From the NCBI RefSeq assembly GCF_964355755.1, contig NC_092680.1:5371001-5435000 (forward strand): a stretch of DNA of 64,000 bases. The letters are read 5' to 3'. The position numbers and the translations under genes are program-made. How positions within the stretch are numbered: the first letter of the stretch is position 1; each line of letters opens with the position of its first letter. The notes under the pieces are model-generated. The model was given only the letters and a program-made list of their open reading frames with translations, was not told where the DNA came from and made no database searches. The stretch comes from Antedon mediterranea. Its lineage: Eukaryota; Echinodermata; Crinoidea; Comatulida; Antedonidae. Shown piece after piece: positions 15,201 through 26,272 of this stretch.

Positions 15201-18200
15201 TTGAATTAAAGTGAAATGTAAGAAATTTTATAAAAAATAATGAATGTACTAATTGGCTTCCAACATATTTTGATGAGATACAAATTCATGAACTACGGTA
15301 CCAAAATAAACACCAAAATGCTTTATGAATATTCATTAAATTATGATGGCTAAAAAAGTGTATCAATTCAATTCTTGTTACTACCAAAGTCTATCATCTC
15401 CATATGCATCATTTGCAGACATTTTCAAGTCTTCATTTAGCTGAATATAACAATTATTTTTAAATGAAAAATGTGTATATATGTGGATATCCAAGTTTAC
15501 TTTACATTATAGATTCATTACTTTCATTTTTGTTTTTACCTATTTTCACATAAATAATATATGTTGCGTGTTTAAATCTGCATAATAATTTTGATTCTGT
15601 ATTGTTGATGGGAATAAAACCATTCATTACAAATTTCTTTGCTTTGTAGATTTTGAAGGTCCTCGAGAAGGCAATCAGTATGTGGATCAGTCAATTGACG
15701 AAGCAGTTAAGATTGTTGACAAGCGTATAAATGAAACGATTAGTATTCTCTTTGATACATCCAAGCCACGTTCTCCAAGCGATCTTTTGACGTTGTTCAG
15801 ATTTCCTTCTGATGAAGCCGTCAATATTGCGAGGGCAGCAGAGATTTACGAGCAGACACTGCTTCTAATTCATGAGAGTGTTGAACGAGGAATTCTGGTT
15901 AATATGACCGGTATTGGTAGGTTTTGTTTATTTTTCTCTGTAAAAATGCAATATTGTCTTCATATAAACAGATCTATAAAGTTAAATTTATTTCTGAATA
16001 TATTATATTTCTAATAAATAAAATTGATTTTATTTTCCAGATTACAACTACAATGAGTTACTTTCTCCATCATTTCTAAATGTAATTGCTAATAAATCTG
16101 GTTGTATAATGCATAGGAACAATATAAACTGTTCTGACATGTGCTTTCACAAAAAATACAGAAATTACGATGGTACATGCAATAATCTACGCAATCCTGA
16201 ATGGGGTGCATCGTTGACACGTTTTAATCGTATTTTAAAACCAATTTACGAAAATGGATTCAATACCCCGGTTGGTTGGAATGTCTCGCACTTATACAAT
16301 GGTTTTCAAAAACCAAGTGCACGAAAAGTTTCACTGGAAGTTATAAGTACGCACTCGGTGACGCCCAATGAGAAGTACTCGCATATGGTCATGCAATGGG
16401 GGCAATTTTTAGATCACGACATGGACTTTACCGTAACAAGTTTAAGTAAAGCTCGTTTTACTGATGGAGTTGAATGCAAAGACACTTGTGAAAATGCACC
16501 TCCCTGTTTTCCGATCCGTATTCCCGAAGGTGATCCACGTATACGAAGGTCACAGTGCATGGAATTTACACGTTCTAGCGCCATATGCGGTAGTGGAATG
16601 ACTTCGGTATTTTTCGAATCACCAATGCCACGTGAGCAAATTAACCAGATTACATCGTATATAGATGCGTCTAATGTTTATGGTAGCATTCAAGTTGAAG
16701 CTGTCAAATTGAGAGATTTCACAAACGATAGAGGACTTTTAAAGGAAGGACGTCTTGTTGAATCTTCAGGTAAACGATTATTACCCTTCAATCACGATTC
16801 ACCGATTGATTGCGAACGAGATCTTACCGAAAGCACAATTCCATGCTTTTTGGCGGGTGATTTTAGAGCGAATGAACAACTTGGTTTATTGTCAATGCAC
16901 ACAATATGGATGCGAGAACATAATCGTATTGCCCAAGAGCTTCTTAAGATTAACCCGCATTGGTCCGGTGAGCAAATTTATCAGGAAACCCGTAAAATAA
17001 ATGGAGCACAAATGCAGCATATCTCATACAATCACTGGTTACCGAAGGTTCTAGGACCTGAGGGGATGAAACAGTTAGGAGACTACGCAGGATATGATCC
17101 ATCCATAGATGCTTCTATTATTAATGTGTTTGCAACAGCTGCCTTTAGATTTGGACACAGTTTGATAAACCCATTTATACAAAGGCTAAACTCATCATTC
17201 TTAGAAGCGGAACATGGACATATACCTTTGCACAAAGCATTTTTCTCTCCATTTAGGATTGTGGAAGAGGGCGGAATTGATCCAATCCTTCGTGGTTTAT
17301 ATGGCACTCCGGCAAAAGAAATAAACCCGGGAGAATTAGTGAATCGTGAGTTGACGGAGCATCTTTTCCAAATGGCACACTCGATAGCTCTTGATCTAGC
17401 TGCGCTTAACATTCAGCGTGGTAGAGATCACGCTATTCCTAGCTACAATGACTGGCGCGTTAAATGTAATCTGTCCGCCGCTGAAACGTTTGATGATGTA
17501 ACAAATGAAATTTCTGATCACCGATTACGAAGAAAATTGGAAGATTTGTACAAACATCCTGGCAACATTGATTTATGGGTTGCTGGATTAGCGGAAGACC
17601 CTCTAGATGATGGACTATTAGGACCTACATTTACATGTATTATTGCAGAGCAGTTTAAAAGGACACGTCAAGGAGATAGGTAAATGTATACTAATGTTTT
17701 AGTCGTTGAAGGCCTATGTCATCCCAAATATTAGCATCCCATTTCAATAAGCATTTCCTTTTAAGAATTTTCTATTTTTAAACTTGTTTAAAATGTGGAA
17801 ATATGCAATATGCTTTTGCAATAATTGTAGTTGATACATTTTTGCTCGATTTTCAGACTATGGTATGAGAAGCCATCCGTATTTGAGCCAGCACAACTAC
17901 AAGAAATCAAACAAACCTCATTGAGTGCTGTTATATGCAACAATGCAGATGACATCAAAGAAATTCAGAGAGATGCATTCTTGAGGGCAGACTATCCTCA
18001 TGGATATCTAAAATGTGACTCCATCCCTAAAATTGATTTAAGAATGTGGACAGACTGTGAAGCTGGTAAGTCATCGCCATAATGATGGTTGTCATGCAAT
18101 CATAATATGAACAATTTACACTAAGCCCCGCCTACTTTTAGACTGCACATGTCCCAATCTCCCGTCCACAATTTTCTAGAATCGATAAACTGCATATTTG

Positions 18201-19604
18201 CCATTGTCTCAAAACATCAAGTTGAAAAACTCATTCTTAAGTACCGCAATGCAATTCTAATTTGAATTGAACTTTTTTAACATACTGTAATGTCTTAATG
18301 TTGTGTTTACAAAAAGGAACATTTCAATACCATAAACTGATTTGTAAAGGGTAAAACAGTGCTAGTTGGATGGTTATTCATCAATCGCTAGGCTCAAGGA
18401 ATAACATTTTATGTGATAAACACAGGCGCTCTGTTCACCACCCTGCTCCCGTCTTGATGCATATAGTCCCTGGTTATTATATCATGACAGTTACCATGTA
18501 GTCATGTTATCATAATCAAGTTTATTATTATCATATCAAGATGGTGGTTATAATGTTTTTAAGGATGGATATTCATATTCATTCATACATTTTACTACAA
18601 CTTTATCATTAGTAAAGTTCAGGTTGCTGTACACCATGTTTTTCCATGTTGTACCACAAGCCTAACATTACTAGTGTTTATTCCCTATACAAATCTTAAA
18701 CCATCATCAGTGTCATTATCCTTGTGTTCATCATTATAACACCATCCACATCATATCCTGTCTATTTTCATCATCATAACACTAACAGCATCATAAAAAA
18801 ACCAAAATATAACAAAAAAATTGTTTTTGTTCTTGACAGATGGACCTGCAACCGTAACAAATATTTTTAGACGAAAACGATCAGCTTCTGAATCAGCCAA
18901 TAAACAAATTGCAACTGGGAATAAAATAAACAGTGATATCTCAATGGAAATACGAGGTGCACAGTTGGAAGAAACAGTTAATGAAATGCAATCAACAATT
19001 AAAATATTACAGAAAAATGTAGACTCACTAACACAAGAGGTATGTATAATAGGTGCATATTAATCAGTGGTAGGTCTTGGATTTTCAAATAGAGGTTGAG
19101 TGGGAGGAGGACACTAAAATCCAAACTAGGTTAACCCAATGTTTTATCTTTTGGATTGTATTTCCTGAGCCGGGTTAATCCCCAATCTTGGTCCCACCTA
19201 CAGTATGTAATATGCAATGTTTGTACATTTGTTTTTACTTAAATCCTTTTAAACAAACGAAAATCTAAATTTATATATAATTATTGAGTTCAAATTATAG
19301 GCCTACTATACACAAAATTGTTTGTTTCATTTAAATTGAAATAAGAATATATTATAAGGTTCTAAATAGACAAACAATAAGTTTTATTGAAATGTCTTGA
19401 CTGTATGCCTGCAATATTTGCATTTAAGTCAAATAAAACAATTCAATTTCCTATTAGCAGTTTATTTATTAGGAAATGTCCTATTAAGTAATAAAAGTAA
19501 TGCAGACAGATTTGTCAGACACATATTTCCTTGTTTAACCTATGTATTCAATAATCTTTGTTTTTCAGGTTAAAAGACTAAAGAGGAAAAAGCGCCATAA
19601 CTAA
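527..19604 (+). CDS. PXDN: peroxidasin, 3' part (15 coding exons seen)
   Basis: Extracellular haem peroxidase that, in the known family, makes hypobromous acid to form sulfilimine cross-links in collagen IV of basement membranes. Exons: 527-670, 1003-1146, 3934-4005, 6062-6231, 9582-9699, 12733-12914, 13156-13425, 13677-13793, 14059-14217, 14862-15131, 15650-15916, 16041-17679, 17857-18065, 18840-19039, 19569-19604 (stop). Joined, they keep one open frame of 1332 codons including the stop. Domain order is leucine-rich repeats, LRR C-terminal cap, four Ig domains, animal haem peroxidase, short coiled coil. The signal peptide, LRR N-terminal cap and first repeats must lie left of the window, because exon 527 opens in mid codon. 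Introns carry many MITEs. No C-terminal von Willebrand C domain is seen, unlike vertebrate PXDN. The family call is secure; the first and last exon limits are less so. Confidence 0.96.
671..3933 (+). other. peroxidasin introns between LRR exons (left part)
   Basis: Apart from exon 1003-1146 this is A+T-rich intron. The open frame starting at 993 is an accident of reading through that exon in another frame. I see no further gene or clear repeat. Confidence 0.6.
4310..4451. mobile_element. MITE copy 1 (AAGCTCTGTC family)
   Basis: Begins GCTCTGTCTATACTATCAAA and ends with the inverse, TTTGATAGTGTAGACAGCTT. The core carries the family's diagnostic GTGATGTGCCC, GATGATGTCATATCACTACC and TTTGGGCACAT blocks. 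It lies in a peroxidasin intron. Confidence 0.85.
6541..6703. mobile_element. MITE copy 2
   Basis: TAAGATCTGTCTACACTATC at the left, ATAGTGTAGACAGAGCTTTA at the right. The core is inverted relative to copy 1 (GATATGACATCATCATGTCC). Confidence 0.85.
6829..6982. mobile_element. MITE copy 3
   Basis: Left end TAAAGCTCTGTCTACACTAT, right end GTAGACAGAGCTTAAAG. The block TGCCCAAATATGG is duplicated inside. It lies only about 130 bp after copy 2. Confidence 0.87.
9321..9510. mobile_element. MITE copy 4, with duplicated left end
   Basis: The left terminal motif (ATCTCTGTCTACACAATC) occurs twice in a row, at about 9321 and 9359, before a normal core. The right end is degenerate (GTGGACAGTGTCTAC). 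Confidence 0.75.
9582..15131 (+). CDS. PXDN: peroxidasin four Ig-like C2 domains (six exons)
   Basis: Ig1 is split over 9582-9699 and 12733-12914; Ig2 is one exon, 13156-13425; Ig3 is split over 13677-13793 and 14059-14217; Ig4 is one exon, 14862-15131. The two single-exon domains are both exactly 270 bp. Each shows the I-set pattern: a first cysteine (FTCRATG, IQCAVSG, FHCTAEG, LLCSAQG), a core tryptophan (ITWLRN, ITWTKN, IAWKKK, ITWSKD), and D-x-G-x-Y-x-C near the end ([36 protein letters not shown]). Four Ig domains match vertebrate peroxidasin. Confidence 0.96.
10058..10130. repeat. dispersed repeat, copy A
   Basis: The stretch around AATTCATGAACTATGGTAAC and TTCATTAAATTATGATGG recurs at about 15280-15352 (AATTCATGAACTACGGTACC, TTCATTAAATTATGATGG). 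Both lie in peroxidasin introns. Element type unknown. Confidence 0.6.
11601..11750. mobile_element. MITE copy 5
   Basis: Near-intact copy: TAAAGCTCTGTCTACACTAT at the left and AGTGTAGACAGATCTTAAAA at the right, with the full core and CAAACTAGTTTGATAG at the right arm. Confidence 0.88.
12342..12514. mobile_element. MITE copy 6
   Basis: Ends ATAAAGCTCTGTCTACCCTA and GTGTAGGCAGAGCTTATA. The inner block CATATCA...ACCATATTT is repeated, so this copy is longer than average. Confidence 0.85.
13462..13607. mobile_element. MITE copy 7
   Basis: Ends TAAAGCTTTGTCTACACTGT and GTGTGGACAGAGCTTTA. It sits in the short intron after Ig2, starting about 36 bp from the splice donor. Confidence 0.87.
13852..14000. 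mobile_element. MITE copy 8
   Basis: Ends TTAAGCTCTGTTTATATTAT and GTGTAGACAGAGCTTTA. It makes up more than half of the 265-bp intron inside Ig3. Confidence 0.85.
14237..14387. mobile_element. MITE copy 9
   Basis: Ends TTAAGCTCTGTCTACACTTT and GTGTAGACAGAGCTTTA. It begins about 20 bp after the donor of exon 14059-14217. Confidence 0.87.
15259..15352. repeat. dispersed repeat, copy B
   Basis: Partner of the repeat at 10058-10130, with a small insertion (TTTATGAATA). It lies in the intron after Ig4. Confidence 0.6.
15650..18065 (+). CDS. PXDN: peroxidasin haem peroxidase domain (three exons)
   Basis: Exons 15650-15916, 16041-17679 and 17857-18065; the middle one, 1639 bp, is very large for this gene. 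Catalytic elements are present: [14 protein letters not shown] holds the haem-ester Asp, the distal His and a calcium-binding Asp; GDFRANEQ holds the distal Arg and the haem-ester Glu, with Gln where myeloperoxidase has its sulfonium Met, as in known peroxidasins; [10 protein letters not shown] holds the proximal His; [18 protein letters not shown] is a family signature. A typical cysteine pattern ([11 protein letters not shown]) and the end block ending WTDCEA agree. All key residues are present, so the enzyme is probably active. Confidence 0.97.
18840..19604 (+). CDS. PXDN: peroxidasin C-terminal tail: dibasic site and coiled coil
   Basis: Exon 18840-19039 encodes a linker with FRRKRSAS, a furin-type R-x-K/R-R site, then a heptad-like segment ([20 protein letters not shown]) predicted by eye to be a coiled coil. 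Exon 19569-19604 adds [11 protein letters not shown] and stops. Known peroxidasins are cleaved by proprotein convertases near this point, just before a von Willebrand C domain. Here the protein ends in a basic tail instead. An alternative downstream exon is possible, but I see no cysteine-rich one before 26 kb. Confidence 0.85.
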
Positions 19605-19746
19605 AGTATCTATTTGTTGAAAGATTATTTTCATAAACTATATATCATGCATTGTGATGTCCAACTGATGACTGAAATGCTGTTGAAATTGTTTTTATGT
19701 ATTACATGCGAATCATGTATTGTTAATAGGGATCTTTTGATATATC

Positions 19747-20385
19747 AGTGACAACCTGGACTCGGGTGACATACTGGACTCGGTGTCAACTTGGACTTGG
19801 TGACAACCTGGACTCAGTGTCAACTTGGACTTGGTGACAACCTGGACTCGGGTGACATACTGGATTCAGTGTAAACCTAGACTTGGTGACAACCTGGACT
19901 TGGTGACAACCTGGACTTGTGACAACCTGAACTTGTGACAACCTGAACTTGTGACAACCTGAACTTGGTGACAAACTGAACTTGGTGACAACCTGAAATT
20001 GGTGACAACCTGGACTTAGTGACAATCTGTAATCAGTTACAACCTGGACTTAGTGACAACCTGTAATCAGTGACAACCTTGACTTGGTGACCACCTGGAC
20101 TTGGTGACAACCTGTAATCAGTGACAACCTGGACTTGGTAACCACCTGTAATCAGTGACAACCTGTAATCAGTGACAACCTGTAATCAGTGACAACCTGT
20201 AATCAGTGACAACCTGTAATCAGTGACAACCTGGACTCACTGTCAACCTGGACTTTGTGACAACATGTCATTTGTGACAACCTACATTATATGACAATCT
20301 GAACTCACTGGCAACCTGAACTCCGTTACAAACTGGAATCAGTGACAACCTAAATTTGGTGACAAAGTAGATTCGGTGACAATTT
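19747..20385. repeat. minisatellite, about 17-19 bp unit
   Basis: More than 30 imperfect copies of GTGACAACCTGGACTTG and variants such as GTGACAACCTGTAATCA, starting about 140 bp after the peroxidasin stop codon. It may therefore lie in the 3' UTR. The variant units are clustered (a run of TGTAATCA units near 20155-20230). Open frames here are artefacts of the repeat. Confidence 0.93.
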
Positions 20386-21386
20386 AATTGATCTATCCTG
20401 GAAATGAATTTTTTTTTGGTGGGGGGAAGGGGGGATTTAGTCAGCTACGTCCACTTTACAACTTACAAAGGTATACACTGTGTTGTGGTCGTCTACTCCT
20501 GTTATACAAATAGTAGGTAAATAGGAGCTAATACTTAATTACCTCATTTGCATAAGACCTTGGTTTTGGTTGTCATGTGACTGAAAGCGCCCTTATAAGT
20601 GACTGGTGTTGATTTTAATCAAGATGTTTGATAATCGACTTAAACCTGAAATTCATGTAAATTAATTTTAAAGTTTAGTTTATAAATACATATTGTAACA
20701 TATTATTTTGCTAACTGCCAATATCACATATATTATTTTCAGTGAATAAGTTTTATGTTCAATACTTTTTAAGGCAACGTAATTTTAATATTTCATTGGT
20801 GAACTAATTTTCAGAGCTTCATTGATCATTACCCACGATTATTAAATGGATTTGTTGCTTGATTGTGTGATGATCAATTTGATATCAGATTGATAACTTG
20901 TAGACCTATGTAATATTTCTAATCTATTTCAGAAGCATTCAAACTTCAGGAAAAATGTCAATTTTTGTCATGTGTTTATAGCAATTTAAATAACATGTAG
21001 GAAAAGACTTAGAAATTTAGGAAAATAAAACAATTATCAATTTTATTTATGCAAATACTTGTAACTATTGTTTAAGCATGTTGACAAGCAAATTGTGCTA
21101 TGCAAAAATAGTGTAGACTGTATTTATAGAATTTTAAAAAGAACCTTTAGTGTGGCATTTGAAAATCATTTAGAACTTATTTATTTAAATTCAAATATAA
21201 ACTGTTTTTTTTTTACTCTTTTTATAACAAAATATTTTAATACAGAAAAAAAACTATTCAAAAATCTCAGTATTTACATTTCTATGTAAAAAAATAAATG
21301 AATTAAGAGGTACAGTAAGAGGGCAGTGTTTGCAATGTCTTTCAGGGAATTCTATTGGTTCAGATAATTAAAAATAAAAATGCTCA

Positions 21387-21515
21387 TAAAGCTTTGTCTA
21401 CACTACACTATCAAACTTTGTAAAAAAAAATGTGATGTGCCCATAATGGACACTATAATGTCACACCATATTTGAGCATATCGCTACCATATTTGGTAGT
21501 GTAGGCAGAGCTTAA
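21387..21515. mobile_element. MITE copy 10
   Basis: Intergenic. Left end ATAAAGCTTTGTCTACACTA, right end GTGTAGGCAGAGCTTAAG. The right arm has lost the CAAACTAGTTTGA segment. Confidence 0.8.
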
Positions 21516-21580
21516 GAAGACCTACAATATCCATATCCAAATATATGGTGACACAAACAATAAATAAAAGTGTTACGGTA

Positions 21581-21806
21581 AATCCTCTATTAAGGGGACA
21601 CCTACCATAGTAGAACTCCTATTAAGGGGACACCTACCATAGTAGAACTCCTATTAAGGGGACACCTACCATAGTAGAACTCCTATTAAGGGGACACCTA
21701 CAATAGTAGAACTCCTATTAAGGGGACACCTACCATAGTAGAACTCCTATTAAGGGGACACCTACCATAGTAGAACTCCTATTAAGGGGACACCTACAAT
21801 ACCTAA
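21581..21806. repeat. tandem repeat, 32-bp unit, about 7 copies
   Basis: Near-perfect units containing AGGGGACACCTACCATAGTA spaced 32 bp apart. Two units carry an ACAATA variant. It is intergenic, about 65 bp after MITE copy 10. Confidence 0.93.
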
Positions 21807-23441
21807 CAAAATGTCCCTAAAATAGGCATTGACTCTAGTGTTTAAATGTAAGATATTGACCCCTCATTCACTTGGTGAAATAGAGGTGTCTGAGTAATGG
21901 TGTTTCAAATGAGGAGTTCTAATGCATTATAATAAATAAAATATAGCTACTGTACTACCTATCTACCTGTACACAAATACTGTATATCTAATTTGTTATC
22001 GCATTGATGTTATTCTATGACCATGTTTGGTATAGACATGCAATATAACAATTATAAAACTAAATATTATTTAATTAGTTTTGATATTGAAGGAAAAACA
22101 GTAAAAGTAAACATTGCCATTTGCTATAACTCTACTCTTTATTGAGTCCTAATTTGAATTTCCTGACGAAAATTACAAGCAATAATACATGTACATATGT
22201 GAATTGTACAGTAGTTAAGATAAATGGTTTTGGCTAAACATTAGTAAAAGAAATGTTTTATGCTTAGTTTACTAAAAAGAAAACGTTTGTGTTAGCATGG
22301 ATTGCATACAGGAGTGGTGTGTAAGGTGTGTGTGTTGATTTTTGTGTATACTCAATTGTGCACCACCACACACAGAATGTACATGTGCTCAACACAAACG
22401 CGTCTATTTGCTGTTTTAAGAACCATTGGTGTACAACTTCAATCATTTTACATTGTGTGAGAGAATGATGTTAAGACAAAGAGCCTTCTCATGTTTACGT
22501 TATGTCACTTTATGTTAAGAACATTCTTGCATATTAAAATTTTTATTTCAAAATCAAAGGTTTTTTTTTTTGTGTCAAATAAGAAATATTTTAATGGTTT
22601 GATGATAATGACAATTGCCCCAAAAAGTTACTAGCATTTATTATTATATAACTTTTAATGTAATATAAAAATATTGATATAGATGTGGTTTGTGTAATGC
22701 GCTGTATAAAGTAAAATAATTTAGAAGCGTAGATTTCTAAACAAAAAAACAACACAGTAAAACAAAGATACATGATCTGATCGTCACATTGTTTCAGTGT
22801 AGAGGAATTAGTTTAATGCAGATGAGTAGCCCAACAGATAATAAGGAAAAATAAAAATGAACACCAAGAAAGTTTGAATGTGTTGTTGGAAAGGTAGGTT
22901 TTTATTTTCTGCTTTGAATAATGCATGTTTCATCTCGCATATCAGAGAGAAGTGAATTTCACAATTAAACATCTTTTGAGGAAACAAAACTTCAGAATAC
23001 AACAGATATTAAATTGCTGGTGCTAATACAATATACAGTATAGGATTCTAAAGTAAAGGTGGATATTGGCTGATTCAAACCGATACAGAAAAAGGGAGAA
23101 ATAAAATAAAATCCTTTAGTTAAAAGTGCAGGCTTACATCATAATGCATTGTGGTATGTTCCATAACTGTTCAGTTTTTTGTGGATAAAGAGAATGAGAA
23201 ATCCCGAGAAATCAAACGTATTGTAGTTGGTACCAAATCGGTTCCACAAAATGTGGTCACTAATCACATTACAACTCGGATTGGGTACCAATTTTGTACC
23301 AAAAAGATACCTGCGGGAGTTTAGTGTTTACCGGACCGTTTACGCCACAACACACATGGCGAAATGTTACAGTGTTTTAACCTAATTTACCCATTTTTAC
23401 TCTGGAATTGTGTTTTAAGTTCTTTTAGTATTATAAATAAA

Positions 23442-25492
23442 GGATCAGGTGCCGTTTTCGGCCACCTCAACTTGTATGGACTATACCATTATAAAAAGAT
23501 GGGAAAATAGGGGTGTCACATTTATTAATTGAGTGTGTTAATGTGTTAAAATACTGCTTCTTTTGTTCTTTTGTTTAGTGCATTATGTTTTAGCAACAAA
23601 GGGAAAACAACTACGCCCTGCACGCTGTAGAATTAATTTCAGTTTTCAAGTTAATACAGTATATTATGGTTCTAATTATTTCTATATCATTTTTAGGTAT
23701 CCTTTCTTAATATATTAGGTGGATTCCCTAAGGTGGATATTGAATAATTTTTACGGATTTATAGATATAGTATATAAAGAAATTAGTTTTTATTCCAGTT
23801 ACAAATAAGAAATATAATTTATCTAACGATAACACAGTAGTACATTTAATAAAGATGACAGTAGTACATTTAATAAGATCTATAACATACTGATTATTAG
23901 GTAATCAGTAAAACAAATAAACATTATAATTTTGTCATTGAATCTGTACCATTTTGTTCCCAGAAAACACAGCGTTTGACATTGCGTGTTTTTAGGTTTG
24001 GTTTTTCTAAAACGTTTGAAACACGTTTTTAAACGTTTCTGTAGTGTGTATAAATACATGTTCTAATTGAACAACGTAGCACACCTTTTCAATTCGGTCT
24101 TTATCCCCTTACATTTCCTTACTGATATTCCCAGCCCAATATACAATATGCCCAAATAGAACATCACTGATTAGTAAAACATAAACATTCTATAGTACAA
24201 ATATCCTACTTTACCCCAAAGAACCGAGTTTCCTTTTACAGTCTAATTGTATTTAAGTTCTTAACTATGACCAACATGTCCACCCATTTACTTATATTTG
24301 TTAACAGTCTCCTTTCATTTAATTGATGTACTGTCAGACCAATTATGTTTTCGAAAATCAATCCTTATTTCTTTTGTTTTATTTATGTTTAGTTCAAGAA
24401 AATTGTTGCCATAATCGGTAAATCGAATAATCTCAGAAAGGTACAGAGAATAATTGTTGTTATAAGTCCAACTATAGCCGAGTCGTCGTAAAATAAAAAT
24501 ACATATAATTATGTCGTCAATTAATCTGTTACCATTTTGTTTCTGTATCTACAATCGTTTCTGGATCTGGATGAATACTGACGAAGGACCACATGGGTAT
24601 TTGCGCCAGGGGGTGCGTCTCTCGGTGTGCAAACATCATACTTAACTGAATTTGTTTTATAATTTGTTATTATTTTTTTTTAATTTATTAATTTCACAAC
24701 TTCACAAAACTGACCAAACAATGACAAAAAAAAAGAAAACGTTTCTGTCAATGAATCTTCAATTATGTTCGTCTCACTGTGCCATTTCTTGGGTTCAAAT
24801 TCATGTTGTTGGGATTTATCTCTTGCAAATAAAAAATATAGTTTATCTATACCGATAGGATTGGGCCGATTAGAATGCATTTGCCAACATTCTTTTAAAT
24901 ATTTCACAACATTATAGAGTTTAGGTAATTTAACCGATTGTAATGTAGTATTTAGGATGTTTGAATTCTGTTCTGTACTGTAGTTTTAAATATGTTTTGA
25001 TTCCGATTGTACTGTAGTTTAACATGTTTTAATACCGATTGTATTGTAGTATTTAAGATTAATTCTAATTTTGAATCCGATTGTACTAAAATTTAATGTG
25101 TTTAAATCTAGATAGGCATAACATAGGCCTAGTATTTAATATGCTTTAATTTTGATTATACTGTAGTGTTTAGTTTTTATCATGGAGTAAAGATTACTCC
25201 ATGGTTTTTATATATAATAAGTAAGTATACTTAATAATAATATAGTAATATTGTTACAAAATCTTGGCATTCCCTAACACAGTACCTAATAATAACATGC
25301 CTTATAAAAAGTACATGCTTGCTAGTTGTTGATGTTTTGTATTGTAGTTTGTACTGCTGTAGGTTACATAACAGAACAATTGTATTGTCTTCCCATTTGA
25401 TAGACACCCTTCTCTACATAAAACACCACACCCCTATCATAATAATGGTATAGTCCATATAAGTCGAGGTGGCCGAAAACGGCACCTGATCC
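23442..25492. mobile_element. 2.05-kb DNA element with inverted ends and 9-bp target duplication
   Basis: Left end GGATCAGGTGCCGTTTTCGG and, inverted, the same sequence at the right end (CCGAAAACGGCACCTGATCC). Similarity extends about 70 bp inward, through TATGGACTATACCATTAT and GGGGTGT. Both ends are flanked by ATAAATAAA (23433-23441 and 25493-25501), a 9-bp direct repeat. The interior has no transposase-like frame, so it looks non-autonomous. Target length fits Mutator-type (9 bp) or possibly hAT (8 bp). Confidence 0.82.
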
Positions 25493-26265
25493 ATAAATAA
25501 ATATCAAGCTTAGTTGTAAGTAATCCTAGTTTCGTGCAAAACCTAGGTTAGTTGGCTAGCTAGGCCGTGTAACTGTAAGCTAGGCTACTATAGGAGTAGA
25601 GGCCAGCACATGTGGCAGGGAATCAGTGAGGGACAAGAAAGGCTGCCTAGCCTCAGGCCTAGTAACTAGTAGGCCTACAGTACTAAGCCTAGCCTCTATA
25701 ATAGAGAAGAGGCCTAGTACCTAGCTTGGCCTAGTACAGTTAGCCAGGAGGACAGGTCTTGTTAGACCTTATTTTATACTTTTCGAAGGTTGAATTGCAT
25801 TGCCATTGCGACCAAACTTTAGCCTGTAGCCTGTAGAGGCCTAGCTAGACTGTACTTTATATCCAGCAGCAGTGTTTGTTAACTCTACTATTTATTTACT
25901 TCTCTACTACTGTATAATTCAGTCTACAGTACTACATACAGTCTCACAGACAGGCTCAGTTGATCAGGACCATGAATGGAATGGATGGAATATCGAGGCT
26001 ATAATTTCAAAAAGATTGGCTATTTCAAGATGATTTCATGTAGGCCTAGACTTTTTGCTCCCAACTTTGTTATTGTTAAAGATCATTTTAAAAATCTTGG
26101 ATAAGAAGATGAAATATTACATTAAGTTTAGTCCCCAGTGCAGAAGGAAAAATCATCTTACACTACATACAGTAACCAACTTGATCTAAACAATAAATAA
26201 ATAATAAAGTTCCACCAAAATTAACAATTGAATGAGGTAGGTTTTACAATAAATTGATTTTGCAG

Positions 26266-26272
26266 AATTAAG
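26266..26272 (+). promoter_or_regulatory. ELP1: ELP1 5' UTR splice acceptor just before the start codon
   Basis: TTGATTTTGCAG ends at 26265, seven bases before ATG, so a non-coding first exon probably lies upstream (somewhere in 25.6-26.2 kb). I cannot place the transcription start. Confidence 0.55.

Larger units (their letters stand above)
19605..26265. other. intergenic region, peroxidasin to ELP1
   Basis: No exon with recognisable protein content on either strand. It holds the 3' end of peroxidasin, two minisatellites, MITE copy 10, a 2.05-kb inverted-repeat element and, at its right edge, the presumed ELP1 promoter. The short open frames in it look random. Confidence 0.6.

Noticed and set aside
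17083-17412. Minus-strand open frame of 109 codons
   Set aside because: Shadow of the peroxidase exon on the plus strand.
19786-20025. Minus-strand open frame rich in SPGCHQVQV
   Set aside because: Artefact of the 17-19 bp minisatellite.
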